IMG/VR virus record: IMGVR_UViG_3300013113_000858
Location: 1 to 64,000 of that record
DNA length: 64,000 nt
Direction: 5' to 3' (one strand)
Source: a virus
The position numbers were made by a program, and so were the translations under genes. The notes below the pieces were generated by a model that worked only from the letters and a program-made list of their open reading frames with translations, ran no database searches and had not been told where the DNA came from. Shown here piece by piece: positions 15,354-24,074 of this stretch (position 1 is the first letter of the stretch; every line of letters starts with the position of its first letter).

Positions 15354-16119
15354 AGGTTTCATTGGCAGCAATGTTGTCAGTCGTTTAAGGGAATTGCAAC
15401 ATGAGTGTGTATGTTTTGACCAAGAAATATTAGAAGACGAGAGTCTTTTAGAAAAAGCAGTTAGCGAAGTCGATGTTGTCCTTCATATAGGAGCGATATC
15501 TGACACTTCTTTACAAGATGAAGAACAGATGTTAAAACACAATTACCTTTTTAGTAAAAACTTGTTTAAGCTGTGTAAACAATATGATAAGAAGGTTATA
15601 TATTCTTCATCAGCAGCAACATATGGCTCAACCGGAACACCTTCTAATATATATGGTTGGTCTAAACTCTTAGCAGAGGACATTGGGGCAGCAATTTGTG
15701 ATAAGTTTGTTTCTTTGAGGTATTTTAATGTTTATGGCCCCGGCGAAGAACATAAAGGAAAAATGGCTTCTGTAGCGTATCAATCTTGGAAGTCGAATGA
15801 AGTATTTAAGCTGTTTCCAAAAAAACCAAAAAGAGACTTTGTGTATGTAAAAGACATAGTTAGTGCCAACATCTCTGCAATTAATGCCCCTCCCGGTATT
15901 TATGAGGTCGGCAGTGGCGAGGCAAGAACATTTGAAGACGTTTTGGAAAATATGAAACTGGAGTATGAATACCACCCGGAGTCCAAGATACCTGATTGGT
16001 ATCAGTTTTATACAATGTCAAGTGAGAAAAATTGGATTCCATTTTGGAAACCGCAATATAATCTTGAGGCTGGAACAAAAGATTATTTGGAGTATTTAAA
16101 TGAAAAATCCCAAAGTTAG
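15328..16119 (+). CDS. hldD: ADP-L-glycero-D-manno-heptose-6-epimerase-like (extended SDR)
   Basis: 263 aa. The Rossmann motif [10 protein letters not shown] (6-15), SSSAATYG and the catalytic YGWSK are present. [20 protein letters not shown] and [10 protein letters not shown] copy the most specific stretches of HldD/RfaD (E. coli [20 protein letters not shown]). It converts ADP-D,D-heptose to ADP-L,D-heptose, the sugar of the LPS inner core. It is about 45 aa shorter than E. coli HldD. The start has GGGAGGT eight or so bases upstream. Together with the kinase, transferase and GT9 genes it makes an ADP-heptose module; GmhA and GmhB are not in this window. Confidence 0.87.
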   Translation: [263 protein letters not shown]

Positions 16120-17020
16120 TATTTTATCAAATTTTGTCAATGGACCATGGGGTGGTGGAAACCAATTCTTAAAAGCCTTGGCAACCCATTTACACAATAA
16201 GGGAGTTTATACTCCGAATCTATTAGAAGCAGATATTGTAGTTGTTAACAGTAAAGATGAATTACAATATGTTGAAAGCCTTAAAAAAGAACATAACAAA
16301 ACTATTATTCACAGGGTTGATGGGGTGTTTAGTATTTATCGTGGACCAGAATGGTTGCACTTAGATCAACAAGTGTATTATTTTCTTAAAAACTTTGCTG
16401 ATGGTGTGGTATATCAATCTAACTGGTCCAAAGTTCGACATAGGGATAACGGCTCGCCAAAGCACCCCAATGAATCTGTCATCTATAATGCTCCCGATTC
16501 GAGTATTTTTAATACAACCGATAAATCTCCAAGAAAAAACGGTGCAAAAACCAGATTAATAACAACCAGTTGGTCCCCAAATATGCGAAAAGGCTTTTCC
16601 ACTATGCAATTTTTAGATGAAAACTTAGACTTTGATAGATATGAGTATGTTTTTGTAGGTCAAAGTCCTGTTAAATTTAAGAATATAGAGATGATTGATG
16701 CGGTTCCATCAGAAAAGTTGGCAGAAATTATTAAAACGTGTGATATTTTTATAACCGCTTCTGAAAATGACACCTGCTCGAATTCTCTAATAGAATCTAT
16801 GAGTTGCGGACTGCCAGCAGTTGGATTGAATAGTGGTGGAACCCCAGAAATTATTAAAGAGGGCGGCAAAACTTTTACAGGGTGTGATGACATCTTGCAG
16901 GTAATTGATGATGTGTCAGAGAATTTACAAACTTACATAGATAAGATTTCAATTGAAACTTTTTCGGATATAGGAAAGCGATACTATAACTTTATGAGGA
17001 AGGTTCATGGGGAAAAATAA
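16100..17020 (+). CDS. Glycosyltransferase, GT4-like
   Basis: 306 aa. NFVNGPWGGGNQFLKALATHL is the N-terminal acceptor-side loop. FADGVVYQSNWSK and VIYNAPD follow, and the donor site ENDTCSNSLIESMSCGLP then GGTPEII lies near 220-250. It is close in size and layout to the enzyme at 9149. It begins 20 bases inside the HldD gene and overlaps the deacetylase gene by 14, so it is translationally coupled to both. Confidence 0.86.
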   Translation: MKNPKVSILSNFVNGPWGGGNQFLKALATHLHNKGVYTPNLLEADIVVVNSKDELQYVESLKKEHNKTIIHRVDGVFSIYRGPEWLHLDQQVYYFLKNFADGVVYQSNWSKVRHRDNGSPKHPNESVIYNAPDSSIFNTTDKSPRKNGAKTRLITTSWSPNMRKGFSTMQFLDENLDFDRYEYVFVGQSPVKFKNIEMIDAVPSEKLAEIIKTCDIFITASENDTCSNSLIESMSCGLPAVGLNSGGTPEIIKEGGKTFTGCDDILQVIDDVSENLQTYIDKISIETFSDIGKRYYNFMRKVHGEK

Positions 17021-17729
17021 AATAAATATTAGTATAGATGATGTTTCTCCTCACCCACTTTCTTCTGTAAAGGTGTTGGATAGATGTTTTGAGCTTATTG
17101 AAGAATTTCCAGAAATAAAATTCACATTATTTATTCCATTTGCATACTGGAGAACATCATATGTTCCCGGCAGAGCCGATACAAGAAGCGAGAGACCATT
17201 CGCACTACACAATTTCCCTGATTTTTGTAACACAATAAAGAGTTTACCTGCTAAAAACTTCGAGCTGGGTTATCACGGACTGTTCCATGGAATCCCAGGC
17301 CATTCAAACAATGATGAGTTTAAGCACTTGTCTTATGAAGATGCAGTAGAAACGCTAAAGAGAGTGAGAGAGGTCGAATCGAAATCAGGATTAGTGGGTA
17401 AATTTGCACCAATCTTTAGACCTCCGGCTTGGAAATTGTCTCCTGGTTCTTTTAAGGCTTGTAGTCAATTTGGAATTGAAATATTTGCTTTGTCTGAAGA
17501 AAAATATGCTTTGGATGTTTACAGTGGTGAACACCTGAATCACAAACATTTGTTTTTTGATTGTAGCCCCCCCAATTTTCCATTGCAGGTTAAAAAAACT
17601 AATGAAATCGTGTATCATGCATGTGAGTGGGACGTTAATTATTTAAACAAAGAAAAAACAAAAGATTTAAAAGACTTCATCTTATCACAAGGTGAGGTAA
17701 ATTTTTGTTTTATGGAAGAGATGCTATAA
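17007..17729 (+). CDS. Polysaccharide deacetylase-like protein
   Basis: 240 aa. INISIDDVSPHP (5-16) carries the paired Asp of the NodB fold. FELGYHGLFHG holds the metal-binding His pair, and FRPPAWKLSPGSF the arginine/proline motif. The layout fits the polysaccharide deacetylase/DUF2334 group, which remove N- or O-acetyl groups from sugars. There is no signal peptide, so it works inside the cell on a precursor rather than on finished surface glycan. The start has GAGGAAGG a few bases upstream. Next gene follows with no spacer. Confidence 0.78.
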   Translation: MGKNKINISIDDVSPHPLSSVKVLDRCFELIEEFPEIKFTLFIPFAYWRTSYVPGRADTRSERPFALHNFPDFCNTIKSLPAKNFELGYHGLFHGIPGHSNNDEFKHLSYEDAVETLKRVREVESKSGLVGKFAPIFRPPAWKLSPGSFKACSQFGIEIFALSEEKYALDVYSGEHLNHKHLFFDCSPPNFPLQVKKTNEIVYHACEWDVNYLNKEKTKDLKDFILSQGEVNFCFMEEML

Positions 17730-18635
17730 ATGAATCATTTAGTAAAAACAGACATTTTTTTTGATCCTGATGTCTTGTATTTTTTAAAAAGTATAAGAGA
17801 ATCAAGTGGGGAAAATTATTGGGAGGTCATTCAAGATGAGGAGAGTGGCCTGTGCTTTCTTTACGACCAAAGAAGGGGCTTGTATACCAATTATTATAAT
17901 TCACATCTAGTGGAAATGAGTGAATATGAAAAGATAAAAGATTTAAAAGAACGTATCATATCACTTAATCCTGCTGCGCAGGTCCAATTTCGAGTGTCAT
18001 CAAATATTTTAGAAGAAGAGATAGATAAAGAACTAAAAGATAGCAGAAGAGAACTTGATTGGAGCAAAGAAGAAGATCCCGTGAACGTCATTGTGGGACT
18101 GGAAAACTTTTCATTAAAATCAATTAAGTCATCCAACCATAGGAAGAACATAAAAAAAGCCCAAAAGCTCGGCGTAAAATCAAAGTGCTATTACAGGGAA
18201 CAAATTCCAGATCACATATTAAAAGAGTTTTATGACTGCTGTGTTACATCCCGGAAAAATATTGGAAAGAATTTTACACATAACCTTTCGTCTTTTTTAA
18301 TCCGAGCCCAACTTTCTTTTATGGGTAAGGCAATCTTATGTAGGACAGAATACGAGGGTAAAGTATCTTATGTTTATGCCCTAGTCAGCGAAAACAATGC
18401 TCTTTATTATGATTCCGGTTATAATAAGAAAGAAGATATCTTTACCGGACACTTCGCACAGTACAAGATTATGCAAAAAATTAAGTCACTTGGCGGGAAG
18501 TTTTATTCAATGGGGATTTTACCAGATAAGAAAAAGTATGAAATCGAGACCTTGGGTTCTGGAAAAACCACAGGTATGGAATACTATAAATATGGATTTA
18601 GTAAACACTCCATTAAAGAATATATTGTGAGATAA
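17730..18635 (+). CDS. FemAB/GNAT-like acyltransferase
   Basis: 301 aa. The pattern resembles the Acetyltransf_6/FemAB group: LKSIKSSNHRKNIKKAQKLG is the conserved Ser-Asn-Arg-Lys helix before the second GNAT domain, and ALYYDSGYNKKE then HFAQYKIMQKIKSLGGKFYSMG is the standard second-domain core. Such enzymes put an acyl or aminoacyl group on a sugar amine or peptide. Coming right after a deacetylase, it could re-acylate the amine that enzyme frees. Confidence is moderate, since no single catalytic residue defines the family. Confidence 0.72.
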   Translation: MNHLVKTDIFFDPDVLYFLKSIRESSGENYWEVIQDEESGLCFLYDQRRGLYTNYYNSHLVEMSEYEKIKDLKERIISLNPAAQVQFRVSSNILEEEIDKELKDSRRELDWSKEEDPVNVIVGLENFSLKSIKSSNHRKNIKKAQKLGVKSKCYYREQIPDHILKEFYDCCVTSRKNIGKNFTHNLSSFLIRAQLSFMGKAILCRTEYEGKVSYVYALVSENNALYYDSGYNKKEDIFTGHFAQYKIMQKIKSLGGKFYSMGILPDKKKYEIETLGSGKTTGMEYYKYGFSKHSIKEYIVR

Positions 18636-18639
18636 GATT

Positions 18640-19260
18640 ATGGGTAGTTCCAATAGGGTATTGTATGATAGTTTGTATTACCCAAACATAAAACCAGAAG
18701 GCGAAACCGCGCTGTTGGGTTTTCCAGATAATTCGGCTTTTAATGGTGATACTTTCGACCTATCTCTAGGTAATTGGGAGATTAATTCTGATTGGTCGTT
18801 AGGTAAAAAATATGATACCATCATATGTTTAAGAACAGCCTATTTCGCCAAAAACCCAGCCAAGTTTTTACAAAAATGTAGCGATCACTTAAATCCAAAT
18901 GGGGTTGTGTATATTGATTGGGGTTTGGGAAATCACTGGAGGTATGATAATTATAAAATAGGCTGGGTCAAAGACGGGGAACATGAAGCAGCATATTCAG
19001 ATGATAATTATTTGTGGTCAACGGTTTGGGATTCGTCTTTAAAGAGTGATGGCTCCTTCCAAGCATTTGTTTTTATGTCTTCCAGGTTTGGGTATGATAT
19101 GGAAAATATTTTACAAGTTATTTACAAAGAAGTTCCTAGTGTGTTAAACTTTGCACAAGTTAAAAAAATTTTTGATGTTGAGATGTCTGATGCTATAACA
19201 TTAGAGCTTCCCCAAGGCCCATCTTATTATTTGTTTTTGAAATTGAGGAAAAAAAACTAG
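18640..19260 (+). CDS. SAM-methyltransferase-like protein
   Basis: 206 aa. YDTIICLRTAYFAKNPAKFLQKCSDHLNPNGVVYIDWGLG is the C-terminal half of a class I methyltransferase sheet (motif post I to motif III). The part before it (GFPDNSAFNGDTFDLSLGNWEINSDW) takes the place of the SAM-binding loop but lacks a clear GxGxG. It is probably a methyltransferase or a relative that lost SAM binding. The start four bases after the previous stop has GAGATAAG upstream. Confidence 0.6.
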   Translation: MGSSNRVLYDSLYYPNIKPEGETALLGFPDNSAFNGDTFDLSLGNWEINSDWSLGKKYDTIICLRTAYFAKNPAKFLQKCSDHLNPNGVVYIDWGLGNHWRYDNYKIGWVKDGEHEAAYSDDNYLWSTVWDSSLKSDGSFQAFVFMSSRFGYDMENILQVIYKEVPSVLNFAQVKKIFDVEMSDAITLELPQGPSYYLFLKLRKKN

Positions 19261-19261
19261 T

Positions 19262-20311
19262 ATGTCCAAGAAAATCGGTTTTCTGGTGGACACTATGACG
19301 GATTTCCGTTATTTTACTCCGCTAATAATGCAAATCAACTCTTTAAATGAGGGTCATGAATTCTTTCTAGATCTTTCTGCAAATCGTAGAAAGTATAATG
19401 GCCTAGAAACAAACTCAAATATTAAAAATTGGATTATAGAGAATTTTTTAAATTATTGTACCGTTACTGATTCGAAAGTAGATTGCGATATTATGTTCTC
19501 AATTGAAGCAGTTCAATCAGTTTATGAACGAACCAACTCAAATGATGGGCATAGTTTTAATTATAAAAAGCATTATGCTATTCAACATGGTTTTGACTGG
19601 ATTAGAAGTAAATGGAATCTGGGTTATGCTTCTCCCGAATATAAAAAAGGTAGAGATTATAGCAAGACTTGTTATATGGCACATGATGAATTATATGCAA
19701 ATAGTATTAGAGAGTATGGAACTCCTACGGTTTGCCCACCAATCCCAGTAACTTCTTGGAATCTTTTACAACAATTGGATTATGCAAAGAGTTTATCAAA
19801 TTATAACCCTGAACTCCTAAAACCTTCATATTTTAATGATGATAAATTAGCCGTTGTCTTCTGGCCAGAAGCAAATTCTGACCAAAATGCCGCCGCAGAG
19901 CAGATAATAGATTGTCTATTTCAAAATGGATACAGAGTAGTCATTAAACAAAGGCGAAAACACCAAAATATACCTGCAAAATATAAAGAAATTGGATTTT
20001 ATGATGACGTTTGGTTCCCATCAGAATCAATCTTTTTTCCTCACTTAGCCAACGTTTGTATAGGGTTTGACACATCTGCATATGTTGATTTAGTTCCTGT
20101 AGGGGTAAATTTTATAGATAACTGTAAAACAGATATTGCCAAAACATATATCCGCCCAATCGAAAGAGAAAATTTCTACTTGATAGAGCATAGCTGGAAG
20201 GAAAACACAATAAACCTTATTAATACTAAAAAGTTTGAAAAACCTAAATTTAACGATCAGGATTACCTTTTTCGAATTAACAGTTTCCTAAAGACAATTT
20301 TAGAAGTTTAG
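19262..20311 (+). CDS. GT-B-fold transferase, CDP-glycerol transferase-like
   Basis: 349 aa, recognised only at fold level. The N-terminal half has KKIGFLVDTMTDFRYFTPLIMQI and then HYAIQHGFDW, like the acceptor-side QHG of TagF/capsule-type transferases. The C-terminal half has VVFWPEANSDQNAA, YRVVIKQRRKHQN and IGFDTSAYVDLVPVG, in the place of the DySS nucleotide-binding site. Polyol-phosphate or sugar transfer is likely. It closes the 17-gene run; after it comes a 40-base gap with a promoter. Confidence 0.6.
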   Translation: MSKKIGFLVDTMTDFRYFTPLIMQINSLNEGHEFFLDLSANRRKYNGLETNSNIKNWIIENFLNYCTVTDSKVDCDIMFSIEAVQSVYERTNSNDGHSFNYKKHYAIQHGFDWIRSKWNLGYASPEYKKGRDYSKTCYMAHDELYANSIREYGTPTVCPPIPVTSWNLLQQLDYAKSLSNYNPELLKPSYFNDDKLAVVFWPEANSDQNAAAEQIIDCLFQNGYRVVIKQRRKHQNIPAKYKEIGFYDDVWFPSESIFFPHLANVCIGFDTSAYVDLVPVGVNFIDNCKTDIAKTYIRPIERENFYLIEHSWKENTINLINTKKFEKPKFNDQDYLFRINSFLKTILEV

Positions 20312-20313
20312 AC

Positions 20314-20342
20314 TTGATTCTTATTTTTGACTATGTTATAAT
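20314..20342 (+). promoter_or_regulatory. Extended -10 promoter for the radical-SAM gene
   Basis: TTGATT (20314-20319), 17-base spacer, TATAAT (20337-20342) preceded by TATGT, which supplies the extended -10 TG. This is the best sigma-70-type promoter in the window. Predicted start near 20349, only about three bases before the TTG start codon at 20352, so the message would be leaderless. Confidence 0.65.
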
Positions 20343-20351
20343 TGCTATAAT

Positions 20352-22064
20352 TTGAAAATTTTAAATAACAAACCGAAATTACCGGTTCCAAGTGAAATTA
20401 TTAAGAGTTTCAAAAAAGATTCTTTAAAGGGTGTAAAGATAACCTTTATTAATATGCCGTTGAGGGAAGCAGCAAAGCCAAATGTGCCACCCGAAGGTCC
20501 ATCAATTTTAGCTGCTATTTGTAGAGAGCATGGTGCATCTCCGCATATCATTGACTTAAATGCTTATCGTATGAAGGATAAAGACTCCATTCTACGCGAC
20601 TTACCCAATGGTCGGCATTTAACCTATGCTGAAGCTGAGAATATGTTCTTGAGACACCTAGAGACTGCTGGAGATCAAGACGTTATAGCATTTTCGGGAA
20701 AAATTACAACTCTGCGGTGGCAAGAGCAAATGGCAAAAATAGTCAAAAAACACCAACCTGACTGTTTTCTAGTATCTGGAAATGGTCTTGCCACAGAAAT
20801 GAAGTCGGGATTATTTAATTGGATACCAGAACTTGATGCGATTGGTAGATCTGAAGGTGATGACATTATCTTAATAATGTGTCATGACTCTAAAATGATT
20901 AAACAATATGGATTAACTAGAGCAATTAACGGCGGCCATTTAAGCCCATATCACGTTGGCGAAGTCAATGGAAAATCTCGATTTATTTACCAAGGAGACA
21001 GACCAAAGAACCTTGATTCTTTACCTTACCCCGCATTTGACCTATTAGAAAGTGACCCATATGGGCATAATGTTTTAGAAGATTACATAAAAGTACCAGT
21101 ATGGGGGCTTGCAGCTAACAACAGCTCAGCGACCCCATTTACAATGGAAAGAAGCTTGACAACTGTTAGTAGCAGAGGATGTCCATATGCTTGCGCCTTT
21201 TGTTATCGCGGAGCCCAGGGTGAAAGAAATTATGGTATGCGTAGCAGTGAACATATTGCCCAACAAATTCGCAACTATGTAGATAAATATAATTTAGATT
21301 TTATTGGTTTTCCAGATGATAATTTCGCAGTAGATAAACGTAGAATCAAACGAATGATTCCTGTTTTTAAGAAGTACGGTCTTGATAAGGTTCGGTGGGG
21401 AACACATACGAGAATGGATGAGGCAGATGATCGTGCTTATGATATGGCAGAATCAGGATGCGTTTATATCGGTTTCGGAGCAGAATCAGCAGATGCAGAA
21501 ACTTTAACAAATATGAAAAAAGGCGGCTTCATCCTCAAAAATGGTATGGAATCAGTTTCAGTAAATGGTTCTGTTTATGAATTCCCGGTTACGATGATGA
21601 ACGCTATAAAAAATTGTAAAAAAGCTGGCATTCACCCCAACTGTACTTGGATTATGGCTTATCCAGAGGAAAAACTACATAATTTGAAAACCTCTGTTGC
21701 CTTTATTTTGTGGCAACAAGAGTTCTGGTCACAAGGTCTAAACCCCACCACCACAGAATACCAATTAGCCCAAGACGCAGTTAACTCAAAAATGTTTACC
21801 GCAACAGCATATCCTGGAACAGAAATGTGGAAAGTTGTTCGTTCCGATTTAAAAAAACATTTTGATATCAATTTTGATGCAGATGGTAATCCAATTTGCG
21901 ATGATAATCTTCACAATTATGTTTTAGAGTTGGATGATGCAACAAAAATTTTAAATGATAAAGATGGCAATCCAGTTAATTTTGGTTCTATGAAAATGGA
22001 TGATTTCTTGCAAGCTCGCGAACATATCGACAATAATCAGATTGAAAAAATACTTGACATGTGA
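20352..22064 (+). CDS. B12-binding-type radical SAM enzyme
   Basis: 570 aa. The N-terminal ~200 residues resemble a cobalamin-binding Rossmann domain (GVKITFINMPLREAAKPNVPPEGPSILAAICREHG; no plain DxHxxG is seen). The radical SAM cluster motif CxxxCxxC is at Cys277, Cys281 and Cys284 (CPYACAFC), followed by GFPDDNFAVD and FGAESADAETL, typical for this group. Class B enzymes methylate unreactive carbons or rearrange substrates. Near glycan genes a C-methylation or ring change of a sugar is possible. The start must be TTG at 20352: no ATG lies upstream before a stop, and the next ATG would cut off the B12-type domain. There is no ribosome site. Confidence 0.83.
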   Translation: MKILNNKPKLPVPSEIIKSFKKDSLKGVKITFINMPLREAAKPNVPPEGPSILAAICREHGASPHIIDLNAYRMKDKDSILRDLPNGRHLTYAEAENMFLRHLETAGDQDVIAFSGKITTLRWQEQMAKIVKKHQPDCFLVSGNGLATEMKSGLFNWIPELDAIGRSEGDDIILIMCHDSKMIKQYGLTRAINGGHLSPYHVGEVNGKSRFIYQGDRPKNLDSLPYPAFDLLESDPYGHNVLEDYIKVPVWGLAANNSSATPFTMERSLTTVSSRGCPYACAFCYRGAQGERNYGMRSSEHIAQQIRNYVDKYNLDFIGFPDDNFAVDKRRIKRMIPVFKKYGLDKVRWGTHTRMDEADDRAYDMAESGCVYIGFGAESADAETLTNMKKGGFILKNGMESVSVNGSVYEFPVTMMNAIKNCKKAGIHPNCTWIMAYPEEKLHNLKTSVAFILWQQEFWSQGLNPTTTEYQLAQDAVNSKMFTATAYPGTEMWKVVRSDLKKHFDINFDADGNPICDDNLHNYVLELDDATKILNDKDGNPVNFGSMKMDDFLQAREHIDNNQIEKILDM

Positions 22065-22070
22065 TAAAAT
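22042..22070 (+). promoter_or_regulatory. Extended -10 promoter overlapping the radical-SAM stop codon
   Basis: TTGAAA (22042-22047), 17-base spacer, TAAAAT (22065-22070) preceded by TGTGA. The TG of the extended -10 belongs to the TGA stop of the radical-SAM gene (22062-22064). Predicted start near 22077, two bases before the ATG at 22079, so leaderless. A second TTGACA at 22054-22059 is too close to serve as -35. Confidence 0.5.
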
Positions 22071-22078
22071 ATTATCAT

Positions 22079-22852
22079 ATGAAAAAAGGTGTTTTTATAT
22101 CTGTTCGTACAACTTCAACTAGATTACCCAACAAAGCCCTGATGAAAATTGGGAATCTTTCTACGATAGAGCATTTGATAAAAAGGGTAAAGAAATCCAC
22201 TAAAGCAGATCAAATAGTTTTATGCACAAGCGATCAACCAGAAGATAACACCTTGTCTGAATTGGCAAAAAAATGGGAGATAGGATGTTTCAGGGGAAGT
22301 TTAAAGGATAAACTTGATCGGTGGTACAAAGCAGCCGTCGCCTTTGACGTTGATTATTTTGTTAATGTAGATGGTGATGATATCTTTTGTGACCCCGAGC
22401 TTATTGATTTGGCGTTTGATCAATTTGAAAAAGAGGGGCATGATTTTGTAAAGTGCGATGAAGAGAATTTAGTTGTTGGTGCATTCACTTTTGGTGCAAC
22501 AAGAAATACGCTAGAAAAAATTTGCGATATGAAAGATACAGATGACACGGAAGCCGCTTGGCTTTCATTTTCAGAACTAGACTTGTTTGATACAAGAATT
22601 TTGTCAAATGTTCCCAAAAAACTACAAAGACCAGACATTCGAGCAACGCTTGATTATCAAGAAGATTTTGAGTTTTTTAAAGCCGTTATAGAACATTTTG
22701 AAGGTAATAATATAGAGGAATACTCATTGGGAGATATAGTTGAATACCTGGATTCAAATCCAGATATTATTGAAAGTAACCGATTATGTCAAGCAGCTTA
22801 TTTACAGAATCAAAAAAAATTAACCAAACTTGTGTTAAAGGAAGAAGGATAA
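22079..22852 (+). CDS. SpsF/CMP-sugar synthetase-like cytidylyltransferase
   Basis: 257 aa from the ATG at 22079. A GTG at 22061 is in frame but lies upstream of the predicted transcript start. SVRTTSTRLPNKALMKIG is the nucleotide-binding loop of the CMP-Kdo/CMP-NeuAc synthetase fold, and FRGSLKDKLDRWYKAA then FVNVDGDDIFCDPELID match the SpsF subgroup, with the metal-binding acidic pair in DGDD. It activates an acidic sugar with CTP, here probably the product of the NeuB-type synthase four genes on. It ends four bases before the aminotransferase gene. Confidence 0.85.
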   Translation: MKKGVFISVRTTSTRLPNKALMKIGNLSTIEHLIKRVKKSTKADQIVLCTSDQPEDNTLSELAKKWEIGCFRGSLKDKLDRWYKAAVAFDVDYFVNVDGDDIFCDPELIDLAFDQFEKEGHDFVKCDEENLVVGAFTFGATRNTLEKICDMKDTDDTEAAWLSFSELDLFDTRILSNVPKKLQRPDIRATLDYQEDFEFFKAVIEHFEGNNIEEYSLGDIVEYLDSNPDIIESNRLCQAAYLQNQKKLTKLVLKEEG

Positions 22853-22856
22853 AATA

Positions 22857-24071
22857 ATGAAAAACCCAACCAAATATTACGGAAAAGAGCTTGAATATTT
22901 AAAGAAGGTTCTTGAGTCGGAAAACTGGACATCTACATCTGGAACTTGGAACCAGCTTTTGGAGTCAGAATTTTCAAAGAAGTTTGAATCTGATTATGCA
23001 ATCGCAATGAATTCAGGAACTTCCACCCTACACGCAGCACTGGTCGCGGTTGGTGTCAAACCAGGCGACGAAGTTATCTCACCGGCTCTAACGGTAATTA
23101 TGGATACTTCCGCAACAATCCACGCTGGCGCAGTTCCAGTATATGCTGATATTGACCCCGAAACATTCAACATAGACCCAGATGATATAGAGAGAAAAAT
23201 AACTTCAAAAACCAAAGCTATTATTATTGTACCGCTTTATGGTTTGCCTTGTAATATGGACAGGATTATGGAAATTTCTGAAAAATATAATATTCCAGTT
23301 ATAGAGGATAATGCACAATGCTTTTTAAGTACCTATAAGGGTAAAAAGATCGGAACCTTTGGCGCACTTGCAAGCTATAGTTTTGAAAATTCAAAACATA
23401 TGTCCTGTGGAGAGGGTGGAATTCTTATAACCAACAATGAGGAATACGCCACAACAGCTCGAAAAGTTAGCAACCATGGGTTCAAAAACTCAACCGCTGT
23501 AAATGGTAGAATTAAATTAAACCTAAGTGATTATCAAAATCCAGATTATAAAAGACACGATGAAATTGGGTGGAATTATCGACTATCTGAATTCGGTGCA
23601 GCGATTGCTACAGCTCAATTAGAGAATCTTGAAAATATGGTAGACACCAGAATTGAAGCTTCGCTTCTATTTTTAAATGTGATTTCAGAAACCGAGTGTG
23701 AATATCTGATTCCTCAAAAAATAGATGAAGATGCAATAAATTCATTTTGGACATTCACAGTTGTTTATGAAGGCGAGGAGAAATTGGGAGTATCTTGGAA
23801 AGACTTCCGCGAAAAGTATGTTGAATTCGGTGGTGATGGAATATATTCAGCCTGGAGTGTTCCCTACTTGGAGCCTGTAATGGCCACTGGTGCTTTTGTC
23901 AAAACAAATCCTAAAATTTATAAGAAAACAAGATATGAGAAGGGGCTTTGTCCTGTCGCAGAAGAAATCCAACCAAAGATTATGCAATTTAAGAACAACT
24001 ACCGAGATCTTGAGCTTGCACAAACTAAAGCTGAAGCTCTAAGGAAAACAATTGAATTCTTTCGGAAATAA
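22857..24071 (+). CDS. DegT/DnrJ/EryC1/StrS-family sugar aminotransferase
   Basis: 404 aa, full length for the family. Lys180 in SFENSKHMSCGEGG is the PLP Schiff-base lysine. MNSGTSTLHAALVAVGVKPGDEVISPALTVIMD and VIEDNAQCFLSTYKGKKIGTFG are the standard cofactor and substrate loops. It puts an amino group on a keto-sugar nucleotide. In nonulosonate pathways such an enzyme (PseC/LegC-like) makes the aminated hexose precursor. The usual NDP-sugar 4,6-dehydratase partner is not in this window. The start has a strong ribosome site (AAGAAGGA). Confidence 0.92.
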   Translation: MKNPTKYYGKELEYLKKVLESENWTSTSGTWNQLLESEFSKKFESDYAIAMNSGTSTLHAALVAVGVKPGDEVISPALTVIMDTSATIHAGAVPVYADIDPETFNIDPDDIERKITSKTKAIIIVPLYGLPCNMDRIMEISEKYNIPVIEDNAQCFLSTYKGKKIGTFGALASYSFENSKHMSCGEGGILITNNEEYATTARKVSNHGFKNSTAVNGRIKLNLSDYQNPDYKRHDEIGWNYRLSEFGAAIATAQLENLENMVDTRIEASLLFLNVISETECEYLIPQKIDEDAINSFWTFTVVYEGEEKLGVSWKDFREKYVEFGGDGIYSAWSVPYLEPVMATGAFVKTNPKIYKKTRYEKGLCPVAEEIQPKIMQFKNNYRDLELAQTKAEALRKTIEFFRK

Positions 24072-24074
24072 TCT

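Noticed and set aside
22061-22078. GTG start for the cytidylyltransferase
   Set aside because: It lies upstream of the predicted transcript start and adds residues before the normal first strand.
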